Source of the DNA: Agreia pratensis
GTDB lineage: Bacteria > Actinomycetota > Actinomycetes > Actinomycetales > Microbacteriaceae
DNA length: 64,000 bases
Reading direction: 5' to 3'
Assembly: GCF_900177685.1 (NCBI RefSeq)
Contig: NZ_FXAY01000005.1
Span: forward strand, 231,856-295,855
In this document: one piece after another, positions 41,922-52,033 of the stretch
Layout of the letters: each line of letters starts with the position of its first letter
How positions within the stretch are numbered: the stretch's first letter is position 1
Notes under the pieces: model-generated
The model's input: the letters and a program-made list of their open reading frames with translations, nothing else
The model's database searches: none
What the model was told of the DNA's origin: nothing
Position numbers and translations under genes: made by a program

Positions 41922-43561
41922 CAGGGCGCGCATCCCGTCGTTGGTTCAGAGGCGCGCCCGTCTTTGCGACGCACACTCACTTCGATACAGGTCTTCTGCC
42001 CCTCCGCCGGCACCACCGTCACCGTCGCATCCGTGGTCGATGCGAGGGTGGGTTCGGTTCCGGGAACGAGCAGTCCCCACTGGTACACGTCTCCCTTCTC
42101 AGGCTCGGGGTTCGTCCAGGTGAAGACGACGCCGCCCTCACCGGGGGCCCCTACGACGCCCACGGGCGGCGCGACGGTTCCACTGGGAATCACGTCGACC
42201 GGGTCGACGGGGTCTTCGGTCTTCACTGCCGCTGGGCTTCCTCCTGCGGCGTTGATCGCGAAGATCGTGCCGCCGACAGCGAGCAGGACGACCAGCGAGA
42301 TCGCGCCGATCAGAATGGGCAGCTTCTTCGACCTCCTGCTCTGCGGCGCCTCGGCATGCTGGGTGGGCTGAGGAGCACGATGCTGGGTCTGCTCGATCGC
42401 CGGCGCGGTGAGTCCGAACGACGCGGGAGTGGATGATGGAACGTATGCCGCGGTCGGAATCTGACCGCGGCGCTGGGTCGCCTCCACGGCATCCGGCATG
42501 GCTGCGCGATTCGGCTGGTTGAAGGTCACCGGCGGGATGCCCACGGGTGGTACCGGGGCGGCCGCCGATGACGTGGGGCGTCGGTTCGCCGTTCCCGCCA
42601 CGGGCGCGGTGGGGTCGATTGTGACAATGCCCCGGATGCGCGTGTTGCCGTCGTCTTCCTCTTCTTCGGCGGCCGATGGAAGCGAGTCGTCAAGCACGTC
42701 GGCTGGAGTCACCGAGAGGCTCAGTTCGAGCTGCACCTTCTGCAGGGCCCGGGCGAACTCGAGCGCTGAGCCGAAGCGGTCCTCCTCACGCTTCGCCATA
42801 GAAGTGGCGAGGATCTGCTCGAGAGAGTCGGGCACATCGGCGCGGCCCGTGCGCGATAGAGGCGATTGTTGGATGCGCGTAATGAGGTCGAGGCCGCCGT
42901 TGCTTCCGCCGACGACCTCGAAGGGGCTCCGCCCTGCGAGAAGCGTGTACACCGTGGCGCCGAGGGCATAGATGTCGCCGCCGGGGCCACTCGAAGAATT
43001 CTGCCCGAACACCTCCGGGGGCGACCACGGGATCGACATGCCGACGGCCGCGTCGTCTCCGCCGCCCACCATCGTCACCGATATTCCGAAGTCGGTGAGA
43101 GCCGGGCGGTTGTATTCCGTGGTGAGAATATTCGCGGGCTTGATGTCACGGTGCAGAATTCCGGCGCGATGCGCGGTCTCCACCGCGCCGGCCACCTGGA
43201 TGCCTATGCGCAGCGCCTCGGCCACGCTGATCTTCTCGCGCCGGTAGCGGGCGGCCAGATTCGGCCTGGAGCAGTACTCCATGACCAGATACGGTCGACC
43301 GTCGGCCGCGATATCGGCCTGATAGATGGTGACGATCGAGGGGTGCGTCGAGAGCTGCGCCATGAGGTTCGCCTCGGCGTCGAAGTTCTCGCGCGCTCCG
43401 GCGGTGAGCGCCTCGCTGAGCAGGACCTTGATGGCAACGCGCCGCCGCGGCATCCGCTGCTCATAAAGAAAGACGTCGGCGAACCCGCCGGAACCGAGCA
43501 GCTGTTCGTGCGTGAAACCCGGGATCTCGGGTGGCGGCGACGGCGGCCGGCGCGCGTTCAC
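41921..43561 (-). CDS. Ser/Thr protein kinase with extracytoplasmic Fn3-like domain
   Basis: This 546-aa membrane kinase has a Hanks-type domain at about 15-275: glycine loop LGSGGFADV, catalytic Lys45 (VAIKVLL), HRDIKPAN with Asp139, and DFG at 157-159. A Pro/Ala/Thr-rich juxtamembrane region runs to 412, one membrane helix spans 414-436, and a short outside domain (about 450-545) resembles Fn3. The GTG start overlaps the FHA gene stop by GTGA. With the neighbouring PP2C phosphatase and several FHA proteins it should form a phospho-switch controlling the secretion motor. Outside-in sensing is inferred from the topology. Confidence 0.92.
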   Translation of the reverse strand: MNARRPPSPPPEIPGFTHEQLLGSGGFADVFLYEQRMPRRRVAIKVLLSEALTAGARENFDAEANLMAQLSTHPSIVTIYQADIAADGRPYLVMEYCSRPNLAARYRREKISVAEALRIGIQVAGAVETAHRAGILHRDIKPANILTTEYNRPALTDFGISVTMVGGGDDAAVGMSIPWSPPEVFGQNSSSGPGGDIYALGATVYTLLAGRSPFEVVGGSNGGLDLITRIQQSPLSRTGRADVPDSLEQILATSMAKREEDRFGSALEFARALQKVQLELSLSVTPADVLDDSLPSAAEEEEDDGNTRIRGIVTIDPTAPVAGTANRRPTSSAAAPVPPVGIPPVTFNQPNRAAMPDAVEATQRRGQIPTAAYVPSSTPASFGLTAPAIEQTQHRAPQPTQHAEAPQSRRSKKLPILIGAISLVVLLAVGGTIFAINAAGGSPAAVKTEDPVDPVDVIPSGTVAPPVGVVGAPGEGGVVFTWTNPEPEKGDVYQWGLLVPGTEPTLASTTDATVTVVPAEGQKTCIEVSVRRKDGRASEPTTGCAP

Positions 43562-45048
43562 GGAAGATCCTCGAAGAGCAGGGTGACGCCGTCGCCGATG
43601 TCGACGATGTCACCGTTCAGAACGAGCACGGCCTCTCCGGGCGACAGCCGCAGGGGTGGGGTGCCCGCTCGGTGCAGCACCGAGCCGTTGGTGGTGTCGA
43701 GGTCGACCACGAGAACGTGTCGTCCCTCGACGCGCACCTCCAGGTGACTGCGCGACACGTCTTGTTCAGGGCTCGGAACCGTGACCAGGTGAGGCAGCAC
43801 ATCGCCCTGCACGCGCTGCGCCCTCGGGCGGCGACCCACGATAACCGGGCGGTCGAGCGAGACCACGTCTCCGGTGGCGAGCACGATGCGCCCGGGGCCC
43901 CCGGTCGTCGCTGCGTCGTCGGCCGACTCGAGGCGGCGCATCGCCTCGAGCTCGGAGACCGTCACCGTGAGGCCGTCGTGATCGCTCTCGTCCGACGCCG
44001 AGGCCGACGGAACGGCAGGAGTGGCTTGGTCATTCCAGTTCGTGGCCGCTGCTCCGACTCCGGCGAATCCCGGCACCCGATCGATGAGACCCGTGGGGGG
44101 CGGAGCGGTCCACTCCTTCGAAGAGGGTCTCGAAGCCGTCGGGGGAGTGAAGGATTCGACCGCAGGAGCCGCAGGAGCGGGAGCCGCCGTAGCCGCCGCG
44201 GCGGGTGCGGCTGCTGCGGCAGACGAACTCTCCTCCTCTGAGGACTCCTCGTCATCGAGGCGCACTGCGGCCTCCTCGACCGACTTGACGACGGTCGCAC
44301 CCCAGAGGTGATCGTAGGCGTCGTCCGGAAGCTCGGTGACGGTGGGGCCGAAGTCTTCCGCCTCGATCGGCTCGACGTCGTCGACCGTGTCATCGGGATC
44401 GTCTAGATCAGAGACGACAACGGGATCAGGCTCTGGTGCCGATTGCTGAACGGGTACCGGAGGAGACTCCTCGACGGGCACGGGCTCAGGCGTCGGAGCA
44501 GACACAGGGGTCGGGACGGGCACGGGGGTCGGGACGGGCACGGGGGTCGGGACGGGCGCCGCATCCACCGCGACGACAGACGCGGCCGCTCCCGACGACT
44601 GTCCGTTCATAGTGAACGACACCGCACGACACAGCACGATTCCGCTGCGAATAGCGAACCAGTCCGACGAGTCGGCACCATCGCTGCTCACCACGAAGCC
44701 CTCGGCGCGGGCTACGACGCGCTCGTTCCAGGTGGTGACCTCGTCGCCCGCCACGATAACAGGAGAGGATGCGCCGGGCTCCGACACCTCGATGCGGAAC
44801 GCACCACGCACAGCGACGCGCAGCTCGGGTCCGGAGGCGACGGCCACAGCAAAGGGCGGAATCGCCTTGAGGTTCGTTCCGAATTCTGCCGTGAGCGCCT
44901 CGAGGACACCACTCAGACCGTGACCGTCGTCGAGGGTTCGCCAAATACGCTCGAGCAGCTCGCCGTCGAGAGTGGTGGGAAACAAGGCCACTGCACCGGG
45001 CGCGACGACTCCGCGCCACTGCCCGGGCTGGTAGTTGAGTCGAGTCAT
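43558..45048 (-). CDS. FHA-domain protein with long acidic/Pro-Ala linker
   Basis: This 496-aa protein has an N-terminal beta-rich domain (about 1-165; VVAPGAVALFPTTLDGELLERIW) and a long low-complexity linker of Pro-Val-Pro-Thr and Glu/Asp/Ala runs (about 170-380). A C-terminal FHA domain (about 395-495) has VIVGRRPRAQ, SRSHLEV and DTTNGSV, all binding-loop residues present. It has no membrane helix. The linker repeats (PVPTPVPVPTP) come from GGGACGGGC DNA repeats near 44516-44560. It overlaps both neighbours by 4 nt. It is probably a kinase substrate and scaffold. Confidence 0.85.
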   Translation of the reverse strand: MTRLNYQPGQWRGVVAPGAVALFPTTLDGELLERIWRTLDDGHGLSGVLEALTAEFGTNLKAIPPFAVAVASGPELRVAVRGAFRIEVSEPGASSPVIVAGDEVTTWNERVVARAEGFVVSSDGADSSDWFAIRSGIVLCRAVSFTMNGQSSGAAASVVAVDAAPVPTPVPVPTPVPVPTPVSAPTPEPVPVEESPPVPVQQSAPEPDPVVVSDLDDPDDTVDDVEPIEAEDFGPTVTELPDDAYDHLWGATVVKSVEEAAVRLDDEESSEEESSSAAAAAPAAAATAAPAPAAPAVESFTPPTASRPSSKEWTAPPPTGLIDRVPGFAGVGAAATNWNDQATPAVPSASASDESDHDGLTVTVSELEAMRRLESADDAATTGGPGRIVLATGDVVSLDRPVIVGRRPRAQRVQGDVLPHLVTVPSPEQDVSRSHLEVRVEGRHVLVVDLDTTNGSVLHRAGTPPLRLSPGEAVLVLNGDIVDIGDGVTLLFEDLP

Positions 45049-45869
45049 CGCGCGGCTCCTTCGGTCGGGGCGGATCCGCGGGGGATCGTGTCGTCGGGCA
45101 GGGCCGGTTCGAGTGTCGCCTGGGCAAGCGACGCGTCGACCACGACCGCCGTGAGGTTGTCGTGGCCTCCCCTGGCCATGCCCTCACGCACCAGCCTGTC
45201 GGCCGCCACCTGAGGATCTTTCTCACTCGAGAGTATTCGTGCGATCGACTCCGTGTCGATTTCGCCCGAGATACCGTCGGAGCACATGAACATGCGATCG
45301 CCCGGCTCGACAGGAACAAGCCAGAAATCAGGGCGATAGTCGCCGCCGGCGCCGAGTGCGCGAGTAATCACATTGCGGGCCGGATGCACCAGAGCCTCGG
45401 CCGCATCTATGCCGCCGCCGTCGAGCAGTTCCTGAACGACCGAGTGGTCGATGCTGATCTGCTCGAGCACCCCCGAGTTGAGCCGGTACGTGCGCGAGTC
45501 CCCGAGGTTGAAGATCAACCACACGGCCGTTCCCTCGCTGTCGACGACCGCCACGCCCGATACCGTGGTGCCCGCCCTGCGACGGCCGCTCGTGCTGAGC
45601 TCGGCTATCGAGCGGTACGCGCGGTCGAAGGCAGCGCGTACGTCGGTGGGCTCGACCGTCGGACGACCTGTCAGGCCGTCGAACGACTCGACCACGATCG
45701 CGCTCGCTCGTTCGCCTGCCTCGTGCCCACCCATGCCATCAGCCACCAGAAAGACCGGCGACGACGCCAGATATGCGTCTTCGTTCGTCGCCCGCTTGAG
45801 ACCACGGTGCGTGGCTGCGCCCGAGCGCAGTACCACCGTGGAGACGCCGATCGCAGGCGGCGGACTCAC
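45045..45869 (-). CDS. PP2C-type Ser/Thr protein phosphatase
   Basis: This 274-aa soluble phosphatase has RATNEDAY (29-33 NED), VADGMGGHEAGE with metal-ligand Asp44, NLGDSRTYR, MCSDGISGEI and GGHDNLTAVVV, the full PP2C metal-binding set. It reverses the action of the adjacent kinase. The ATG overlaps the upstream stop (ATGA), and its own stop overlaps the FHA gene. No membrane anchor, unlike mycobacterial PstP. Confidence 0.93.
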   Translation of the reverse strand: MSPPPAIGVSTVVLRSGAATHRGLKRATNEDAYLASSPVFLVADGMGGHEAGERASAIVVESFDGLTGRPTVEPTDVRAAFDRAYRSIAELSTSGRRRAGTTVSGVAVVDSEGTAVWLIFNLGDSRTYRLNSGVLEQISIDHSVVQELLDGGGIDAAEALVHPARNVITRALGAGGDYRPDFWLVPVEPGDRMFMCSDGISGEIDTESIARILSSEKDPQVAADRLVREGMARGGHDNLTAVVVDASLAQATLEPALPDDTIPRGSAPTEGAAR

Positions 45870-47344
45870 GGCGCCACCGTGAGGGTGAAGACACGCGTTC
45901 CGATGCGCACGCGGTCGCCACTACGAAGCGTCATCCGCTGACCGGGGGTGATCGGTGACTCCACGCCGTCGGCGCGAACGATTGCAGAGCCGTTGGTCGA
46001 GCGCCTGTCGGTGACCCAGATGCTGCCGGCCTGAACCTCGAATTCGAGGTGCGTCTTCGAGATCGAGCGAGTGTCGCCCGCGACCTCGACCAGCTGGTCC
46101 TCCGGTGCGCCGTATGGCGATACGGGGTCGCGCCCGAGTACTCCGTGTCCGGCAATCACGTAGCTCTCACCGGTGTCGAAGAGCAGCGTCACGGTTCCGC
46201 TCGGCAGAGCCTGAGCGGGCAGCGAGTTGCTGAGCTTGGTGCCATCGAGGTCTTCGCCACCGAAGGGAGGCAGGGGATCGAAGCTCGGAATCGCCTCGAT
46301 CGGCGCGGCCGGCGCGGCGGGCACGGCCGGTACGGCCGGTGCGGCCGAAGGCGCCGCGACTGCAGGGGGCGCCTCGGGCGCGACGGATGCCGATGCGAAC
46401 GGATACGACGGAACGTCGGGATTGACGGGCGCGGCGAATGAAGGAGCGGGCGTGGCGAAGGGAGCGGCGGGTGTCTGCGCTGCGGGCGATGGAGCCGCTG
46501 GAACGCTCGGCGGCGCATACGAATACGCATCCGGCGCGGTGGCGATGGGCTCGACGACCGGCGCTTGAGGCACGGGCGCGGGAGAGACTGGTGCGCCAGG
46601 CGCTGCCGAGGGCCGCCGCGACTTCTGCACCGTCGGCACGTCGTCGATGATCTCGCCGGCATTCGGCGCGAGCGGGTTCGGACCCTTCTTCACGTCGATG
46701 ACCCACGTTCCCGACATGCGGTCGTGCCAGCCGCGCAGACGCTTCGTCGGGTCCCAGAGCGGCGACAGATAGACGAGCAGCGGTCCGACCCCGACCACGA
46801 TGTTCGAGGCTCCGACGATCACGCCACGCAACAGCATCCGGCCGAGCCCCGGCCGAATCAGCGCCTCGACCTTGACGATGCGCAGACCCATGATGCGCAT
46901 GCCGAGCGAGAAGCCGGTGAAAGCCTGCAACACGAGCATGGCCAGCGGGTAGAGCCCGCTCGCGAGAGTGATCAGGGCAGACGGCAGCCCGGCGAGTTCG
47001 AGTGTGCTGCCGGGGGCGACGGAGGATGCCACGATCCACAGAATCGGCAGCGCGATGATCGACGTGAGCACCCCGCTGAAAGCACCATCGATGAGAAAGG
47101 ACACAACCCGGCGACCATAGTTGGCAGGCACGATGCTCGAGAGCAGAATCGGCGCGTTCACCGGCGTGGGCTGCCATGCTGCTTGCACGGGCACCTCCGG
47201 ACCGCCGAAGGCCACTGCCTGGCTGCGCGTCGACGTCGGAGTTCCGCACGCGAGGCAGAATTGCGAGCTTCGGGGAACGGGCGATCCGCAGCGCACGCAC
47301 GGCATCGACTGCCCTGCGGCCTGCTGTTGCACGGGGTTGGTCAC
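45866..47344 (-). CDS. zinc-ribbon, RDD membrane and FHA fusion protein
   Basis: This 492-aa protein has three modules. A zinc ribbon has Cys16, 19, 30 and 33 (CVRC...CLAC). An RDD-type membrane domain (about 70-215) has YGRRVVSFLIDGAFSGVL, GFSLGMRIMGLRIV and KRLRGWHDRMSGTWVI. A Pro/Ala/Val linker (about 230-370) leads to a C-terminal FHA domain (about 390-490; VLGRDP, SKTHLEF, STNGSAI). The GTG at 47344 overlaps the transglutaminase stop. The FHA should face the cytoplasm and could tether phosphorylated partners to the membrane beside the motor. Confidence 0.88.
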   Translation of the reverse strand: MTNPVQQQAAGQSMPCVRCGSPVPRSSQFCLACGTPTSTRSQAVAFGGPEVPVQAAWQPTPVNAPILLSSIVPANYGRRVVSFLIDGAFSGVLTSIIALPILWIVASSVAPGSTLELAGLPSALITLASGLYPLAMLVLQAFTGFSLGMRIMGLRIVKVEALIRPGLGRMLLRGVIVGASNIVVGVGPLLVYLSPLWDPTKRLRGWHDRMSGTWVIDVKKGPNPLAPNAGEIIDDVPTVQKSRRPSAAPGAPVSPAPVPQAPVVEPIATAPDAYSYAPPSVPAAPSPAAQTPAAPFATPAPSFAAPVNPDVPSYPFASASVAPEAPPAVAAPSAAPAVPAVPAAPAAPIEAIPSFDPLPPFGGEDLDGTKLSNSLPAQALPSGTVTLLFDTGESYVIAGHGVLGRDPVSPYGAPEDQLVEVAGDTRSISKTHLEFEVQAGSIWVTDRRSTNGSAIVRADGVESPITPGQRMTLRSGDRVRIGTRVFTLTVAP

Positions 47345-49701
47345 GACCGTGCCCTCCTTCGTCTGCTCCGACTCTCCAGGCGCCTGCCGATGTACGCACG
47401 CAGCGATAACCGCGCCTGCAGGCGTTTCCACCATCCGCGCGAATCCTGCATTCCCCTGACGATATCGTCCACCTCGGCCCAGAAGGCATCAACCTCATCG
47501 GCAGACGGCTCTCCCGGCCCGAAGACGCCGTGATCAGCGCGCACCGCGACCGCGCCCACGGGTAGGTCGGGCCACGCCTCGGCGATGACCGCAGCGTCGG
47601 CACGACGCGTCACACCACGGCCCACGGCGGTGCCGAGGTCGTCGGCTCGGTCGACGATCTCATCCCAGCCGCCGCTCAGTCTGTCGGCCGGTCGATCCGC
47701 ATTCTGGCGCGCCTTGCGACGGCGGGTCTTCAACGCGCCGATCACCACCACGGGCGTCAACAGCACAACGATCAGCGCGAGAAGGCTTCCGGATGCGATC
47801 AGCACGGTCACGAAGATCGGGTTCGCGTCGTTCTCGTCGTCTTGATTGGTGTCGTCGGTGCGGAGGTCCGGCGGAAGGTCGGCCGGCTCCTGCGGCGGGG
47901 GCGGCGGCTGGAGAACCTGGGCCTTGGGGTCGGACTTCGGCTTCGGCGCCTCTTCTTGAGGAACCTGGTCTTTCGGGGGAGTCGGGTCGAAGGCCACCCA
48001 GCCGGCGTCGTCGAAGGCGACCTCGACCCAGGCGTGCAGCTGGTCTCCGGTGATCTGCTGTTCAGCGCTCGCCCCGGCGTACTTGTCGGGGTAGAACCCC
48101 ATCACGACACGAGCCGGCATACCGGCCGAGCGCGCCATCAAGGCCATGGCGACCGCGTACTGCTCATCGTCGCCGATCATCTGTTTCGCGTCGAGCAACG
48201 CAGAGATCCGTTCCGCTCCGTGGCCGGCCCGCGACGTGGCCTCGCCCTCGAGCCCGTGACTGAAGAAGCCCTCCTGGCTCAGCGAGGTCGCCAGATTGCG
48301 CACCTGAGTGAGCGGCCGGTCCGCGTCGCCGATGTACTGCGTGGCGAGCGAGGGAACATCGTCGGGAACTCCCGAGGACTTCGGCATCGACAACGACTGC
48401 AGGCCATGACTCTCGAGCTGTTCCTCGGTGAGCACCTTCGGAATCACGACATCCATCGAATAGCTGTCGCCCTTGGCCAGCCCGACCGTCGAGATCGCCA
48501 CTCCGGTGGTGCGGTTGTAGTGCAGCGAGTTCGCGAGTTCGTCGGCCCGATCGCCCGTGAAATGGAACGAATCGAGGTAGCCGGCATCGGGGATCCACAC
48601 TCCGGTCAGATCGCCGATGGTCACATCGAGGGTCGCCTTGTCGCCTTTCACATCGTTCGGAATATCGCCGCTGACGCGCGTGAAGGTGCCCGAACCGGCC
48701 GTTCCGTCACCTGCGACGTTATAGACGACGCCGTCGTAGGCATCCAGCGTCGCGAGTCGCACTCGCGCGCCGTCGGGGAGGCCCTTGACGGTGAAGAGCA
48801 CGTCGTCTTTCTCGTCGCGCACGTACTTGCGGAACCCCACGAGAGGGCTGGCGTAGTCGTGCAGGTCGAGCGGGGGCACGATCGCGTCGCGCAGCACCTC
48901 GCGAGCGCTGACCGGGGCGAGGAGTCCGCCGGTCGCCAGCCCGGCTCCCAGGGCGACGACGAGCAGCCCGGCGCCGAGCGCCAGCCGCGTGCGGGCGAGG
49001 CCCGCATCCGGAGCCTGCGCCCCCGCGGAACTGTCGAGCGTGGTCGCGGCGATGCGGCGGGCACGATCCTGGCTGCGACGCCACGCCCACCAGGCCAACG
49101 CGATGCCCGCGAAGACGAGTCCCTGCACGATCGGCGCGGCCGCGTCGCGTGTGCCGAAGGCGATGGCCACCACGAAGAGCGCACCGGCGGGCAGCAGCGC
49201 CCAAGCGGCGCGGCGCAGGCGCAGAGCGAAGCTGAAGGCGAGAACGGATGCGACGAGCGTGGCGAGGTAGGGAACGATGAGTACCGAGGCGAAGGCCCCC
49301 ACAGGCGTCTCGAGGGTCAACACGTCTTTCCACGAGAAGACCACGCCGAGAACCAGAGCGCGGATCGTCTCGAGGCTGGGAACGACTCCGAAGAGCGTTG
49401 TCGTGGGCACCGCGAGCGGGCCACCGAAGATCATGTAGACCAGCAGCGTGGCGGCCGCCAGAACCAGGATGTTCGCGCGCAGTCGGGCGCCGACGAGAGC
49501 GATCGCGAGGCCCAGCACGAGGGCGCCAAAGCCGGCGACGAGGTAGCCGGTTCCACCGAAGGTGGGGCCGAAACCGACAATCGCGACCACGACGAGCGCC
49601 GCAATGGCAGCGCAATCGATGGTGGTGTCGAGAGCCGAGCGGCGGCCGATCTGCTGGGCCGCGCGACCTCGGCGAGTGGGGGCGGGCGTCTGCGCTGTCA
49701 T
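47341..49701 (-). CDS. TgpA-like membrane protein with transglutaminase-like domain lacking the catalytic Cys
   Basis: This 786-aa protein has about six N-terminal helices, a large outside domain containing a transglutaminase-like fold (about 430-580), a Pro-rich linker, one more helix near 640-665 and a cytoplasmic tail. The catalytic region reads IGDDEQYAVAMALMARSAGMPARVVMGF, where the usual Cys is Asp512. The His (LHAWVEV, near 556) and Asp (FDPTP, near 571) are kept. It is therefore probably non-catalytic or uses other chemistry. The ATG overlaps the DUF58 stop (TGATG). The MoxR-DUF58-transglutaminase trio is a recurring module of unknown detail. Confidence 0.85.
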   Translation of the reverse strand: MTAQTPAPTRRGRAAQQIGRRSALDTTIDCAAIAALVVVAIVGFGPTFGGTGYLVAGFGALVLGLAIALVGARLRANILVLAAATLLVYMIFGGPLAVPTTTLFGVVPSLETIRALVLGVVFSWKDVLTLETPVGAFASVLIVPYLATLVASVLAFSFALRLRRAAWALLPAGALFVVAIAFGTRDAAAPIVQGLVFAGIALAWWAWRRSQDRARRIAATTLDSSAGAQAPDAGLARTRLALGAGLLVVALGAGLATGGLLAPVSAREVLRDAIVPPLDLHDYASPLVGFRKYVRDEKDDVLFTVKGLPDGARVRLATLDAYDGVVYNVAGDGTAGSGTFTRVSGDIPNDVKGDKATLDVTIGDLTGVWIPDAGYLDSFHFTGDRADELANSLHYNRTTGVAISTVGLAKGDSYSMDVVIPKVLTEEQLESHGLQSLSMPKSSGVPDDVPSLATQYIGDADRPLTQVRNLATSLSQEGFFSHGLEGEATSRAGHGAERISALLDAKQMIGDDEQYAVAMALMARSAGMPARVVMGFYPDKYAGASAEQQITGDQLHAWVEVAFDDAGWVAFDPTPPKDQVPQEEAPKPKSDPKAQVLQPPPPPQEPADLPPDLRTDDTNQDDENDANPIFVTVLIASGSLLALIVVLLTPVVVIGALKTRRRKARQNADRPADRLSGGWDEIVDRADDLGTAVGRGVTRRADAAVIAEAWPDLPVGAVAVRADHGVFGPGEPSADEVDAFWAEVDDIVRGMQDSRGWWKRLQARLSLRAYIGRRLESRSRRRRARS

Positions 49702-51013
49702 CAGTTGTTCACCCGTCTGAGGGCTGCCGGAAGCTGGCCGAGGTCGCCGATCGTGAGCAGGGTCATATCGCCGATCTGCCTTCTCATCGGCTCGGTGCCG
49801 GGCTGGCAGCTCACGCCCACGACGCGCACGCCGAGGGGAAGGTGCACCGATGCGGCCTGAAGCTGGGTGGGGGTGACCGGGCCGCCGAAGAGCAGAACCG
49901 CCACCGAGGCATCCGGAACCGTCTGGCCCGCCACCTTCGAGAGCTGCACGATCGTCTCGCGCTTCTCTTCCTCTTCGATCGCCGAGAGGTCGTCGAGCAG
50001 GCGTCGGCCGGTCTCGGAGTGCAGAGTCGCTCCCTGCACCATCACGGTCACGTCGCGCTCTTCCATGAGCGCCTGGATGCCGAGGGAGCCGCACGCAGAC
50101 ACGGCCAGCTCGAACTCGTCGTCGCTGCCGTAGTCGGCCGTGTTGGTCGACAGCGCGATAGCGAGGTGCGATCGGCGCGTCTCTTCGAACTGGCGCACCA
50201 TCAGGGTTCCGGTACGTGCCGTGGTCTTCCAGTGGATGTAGCGGCGGTCGTCGCCCGGCACGTACTCGCGCAGGGCGTGGAACGACACGTCGTTGTTCGA
50301 CAGGTCTCGGCTGGCGAGGCCTTCGAGGTCTTTGATGAAGCCCGAGGCCGAGCCCTCGAGGCGCACGGTTCGAGGGTGCACGAAGAGGTCGACGGCATCG
50401 GTCCAGCGCAGCTCGCGGCGCATGAGACCGAGGGGGTCGCCGCGCACGGAGCGCACGGGTCCGACGGTGATGACCTGGCGACGATTGGTGGGGATTCCGA
50501 AGAGGTCGTCGTGCTCCTGGCCGGGTGCCAGGCGGGGGAGGGGGAATCCGGCGAGAGAGGCGCCGACGGGAAGTTCGATGCGGGCGGGCAACAGGGTGCG
50601 CTGCGAGGTGTTCGACACCGTGATGCGGCCGACCGCGCGTTCACCCACGACGACGCGCTCGGTGGCGAGGTCGAGCCGCACGGCGTAGGCCGAACGACCC
50701 AGGGCGAAGCCGATGGCGATCACGACCGCCGCCAAGCCGACGCAGCCGATCACCAGGAATTCGCGCCAGCCGAACTCGAGCCCGACGAACAGAAAGACGA
50801 GGGAGAACGCGAGAACGGCCCAGCCGAAGCCCGACACCGTCGTGAGCACAGGGCCGATGACGCGCCAGGCAGCACGCAATCCGTCGAGAGTGCGCGGCCA
50901 TCCGGTGCCCACGACCCAGCGTGCGGGCGCGCTCGAACGGACGGCGCCCGATGCGCTCGCCAGCCGAGGGCCGATCGATGCCATCGGGGAGGCCTTCTTC
51001 TCCCCGGTCACGG

Positions 51014-51017
<4 letters not shown>
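49701..51017 (-). CDS. DUF58 protein, partner of MoxR
   Basis: This 438-aa protein has two membrane helices at about 55-100, a beta-rich domain, the DUF58 signature REYVPGDDRRYIHWKTTARTGTL near 248-270, and a C-terminal vWA-like part (HLAIALSTNTADYG) lacking a clear MIDAS. DUF58 proteins pair with MoxR ATPases in assembly or maturation complexes. The ATG overlaps the MoxR stop by ATGA. Confidence 0.9.
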
Positions 51018-51982
<965 letters not shown>

Positions 51983-52033
51983 TGTCAACGTGGTGTCTTT
52001 CTCGTCATGGGATCGTTGGGATTTTCTGATGCT

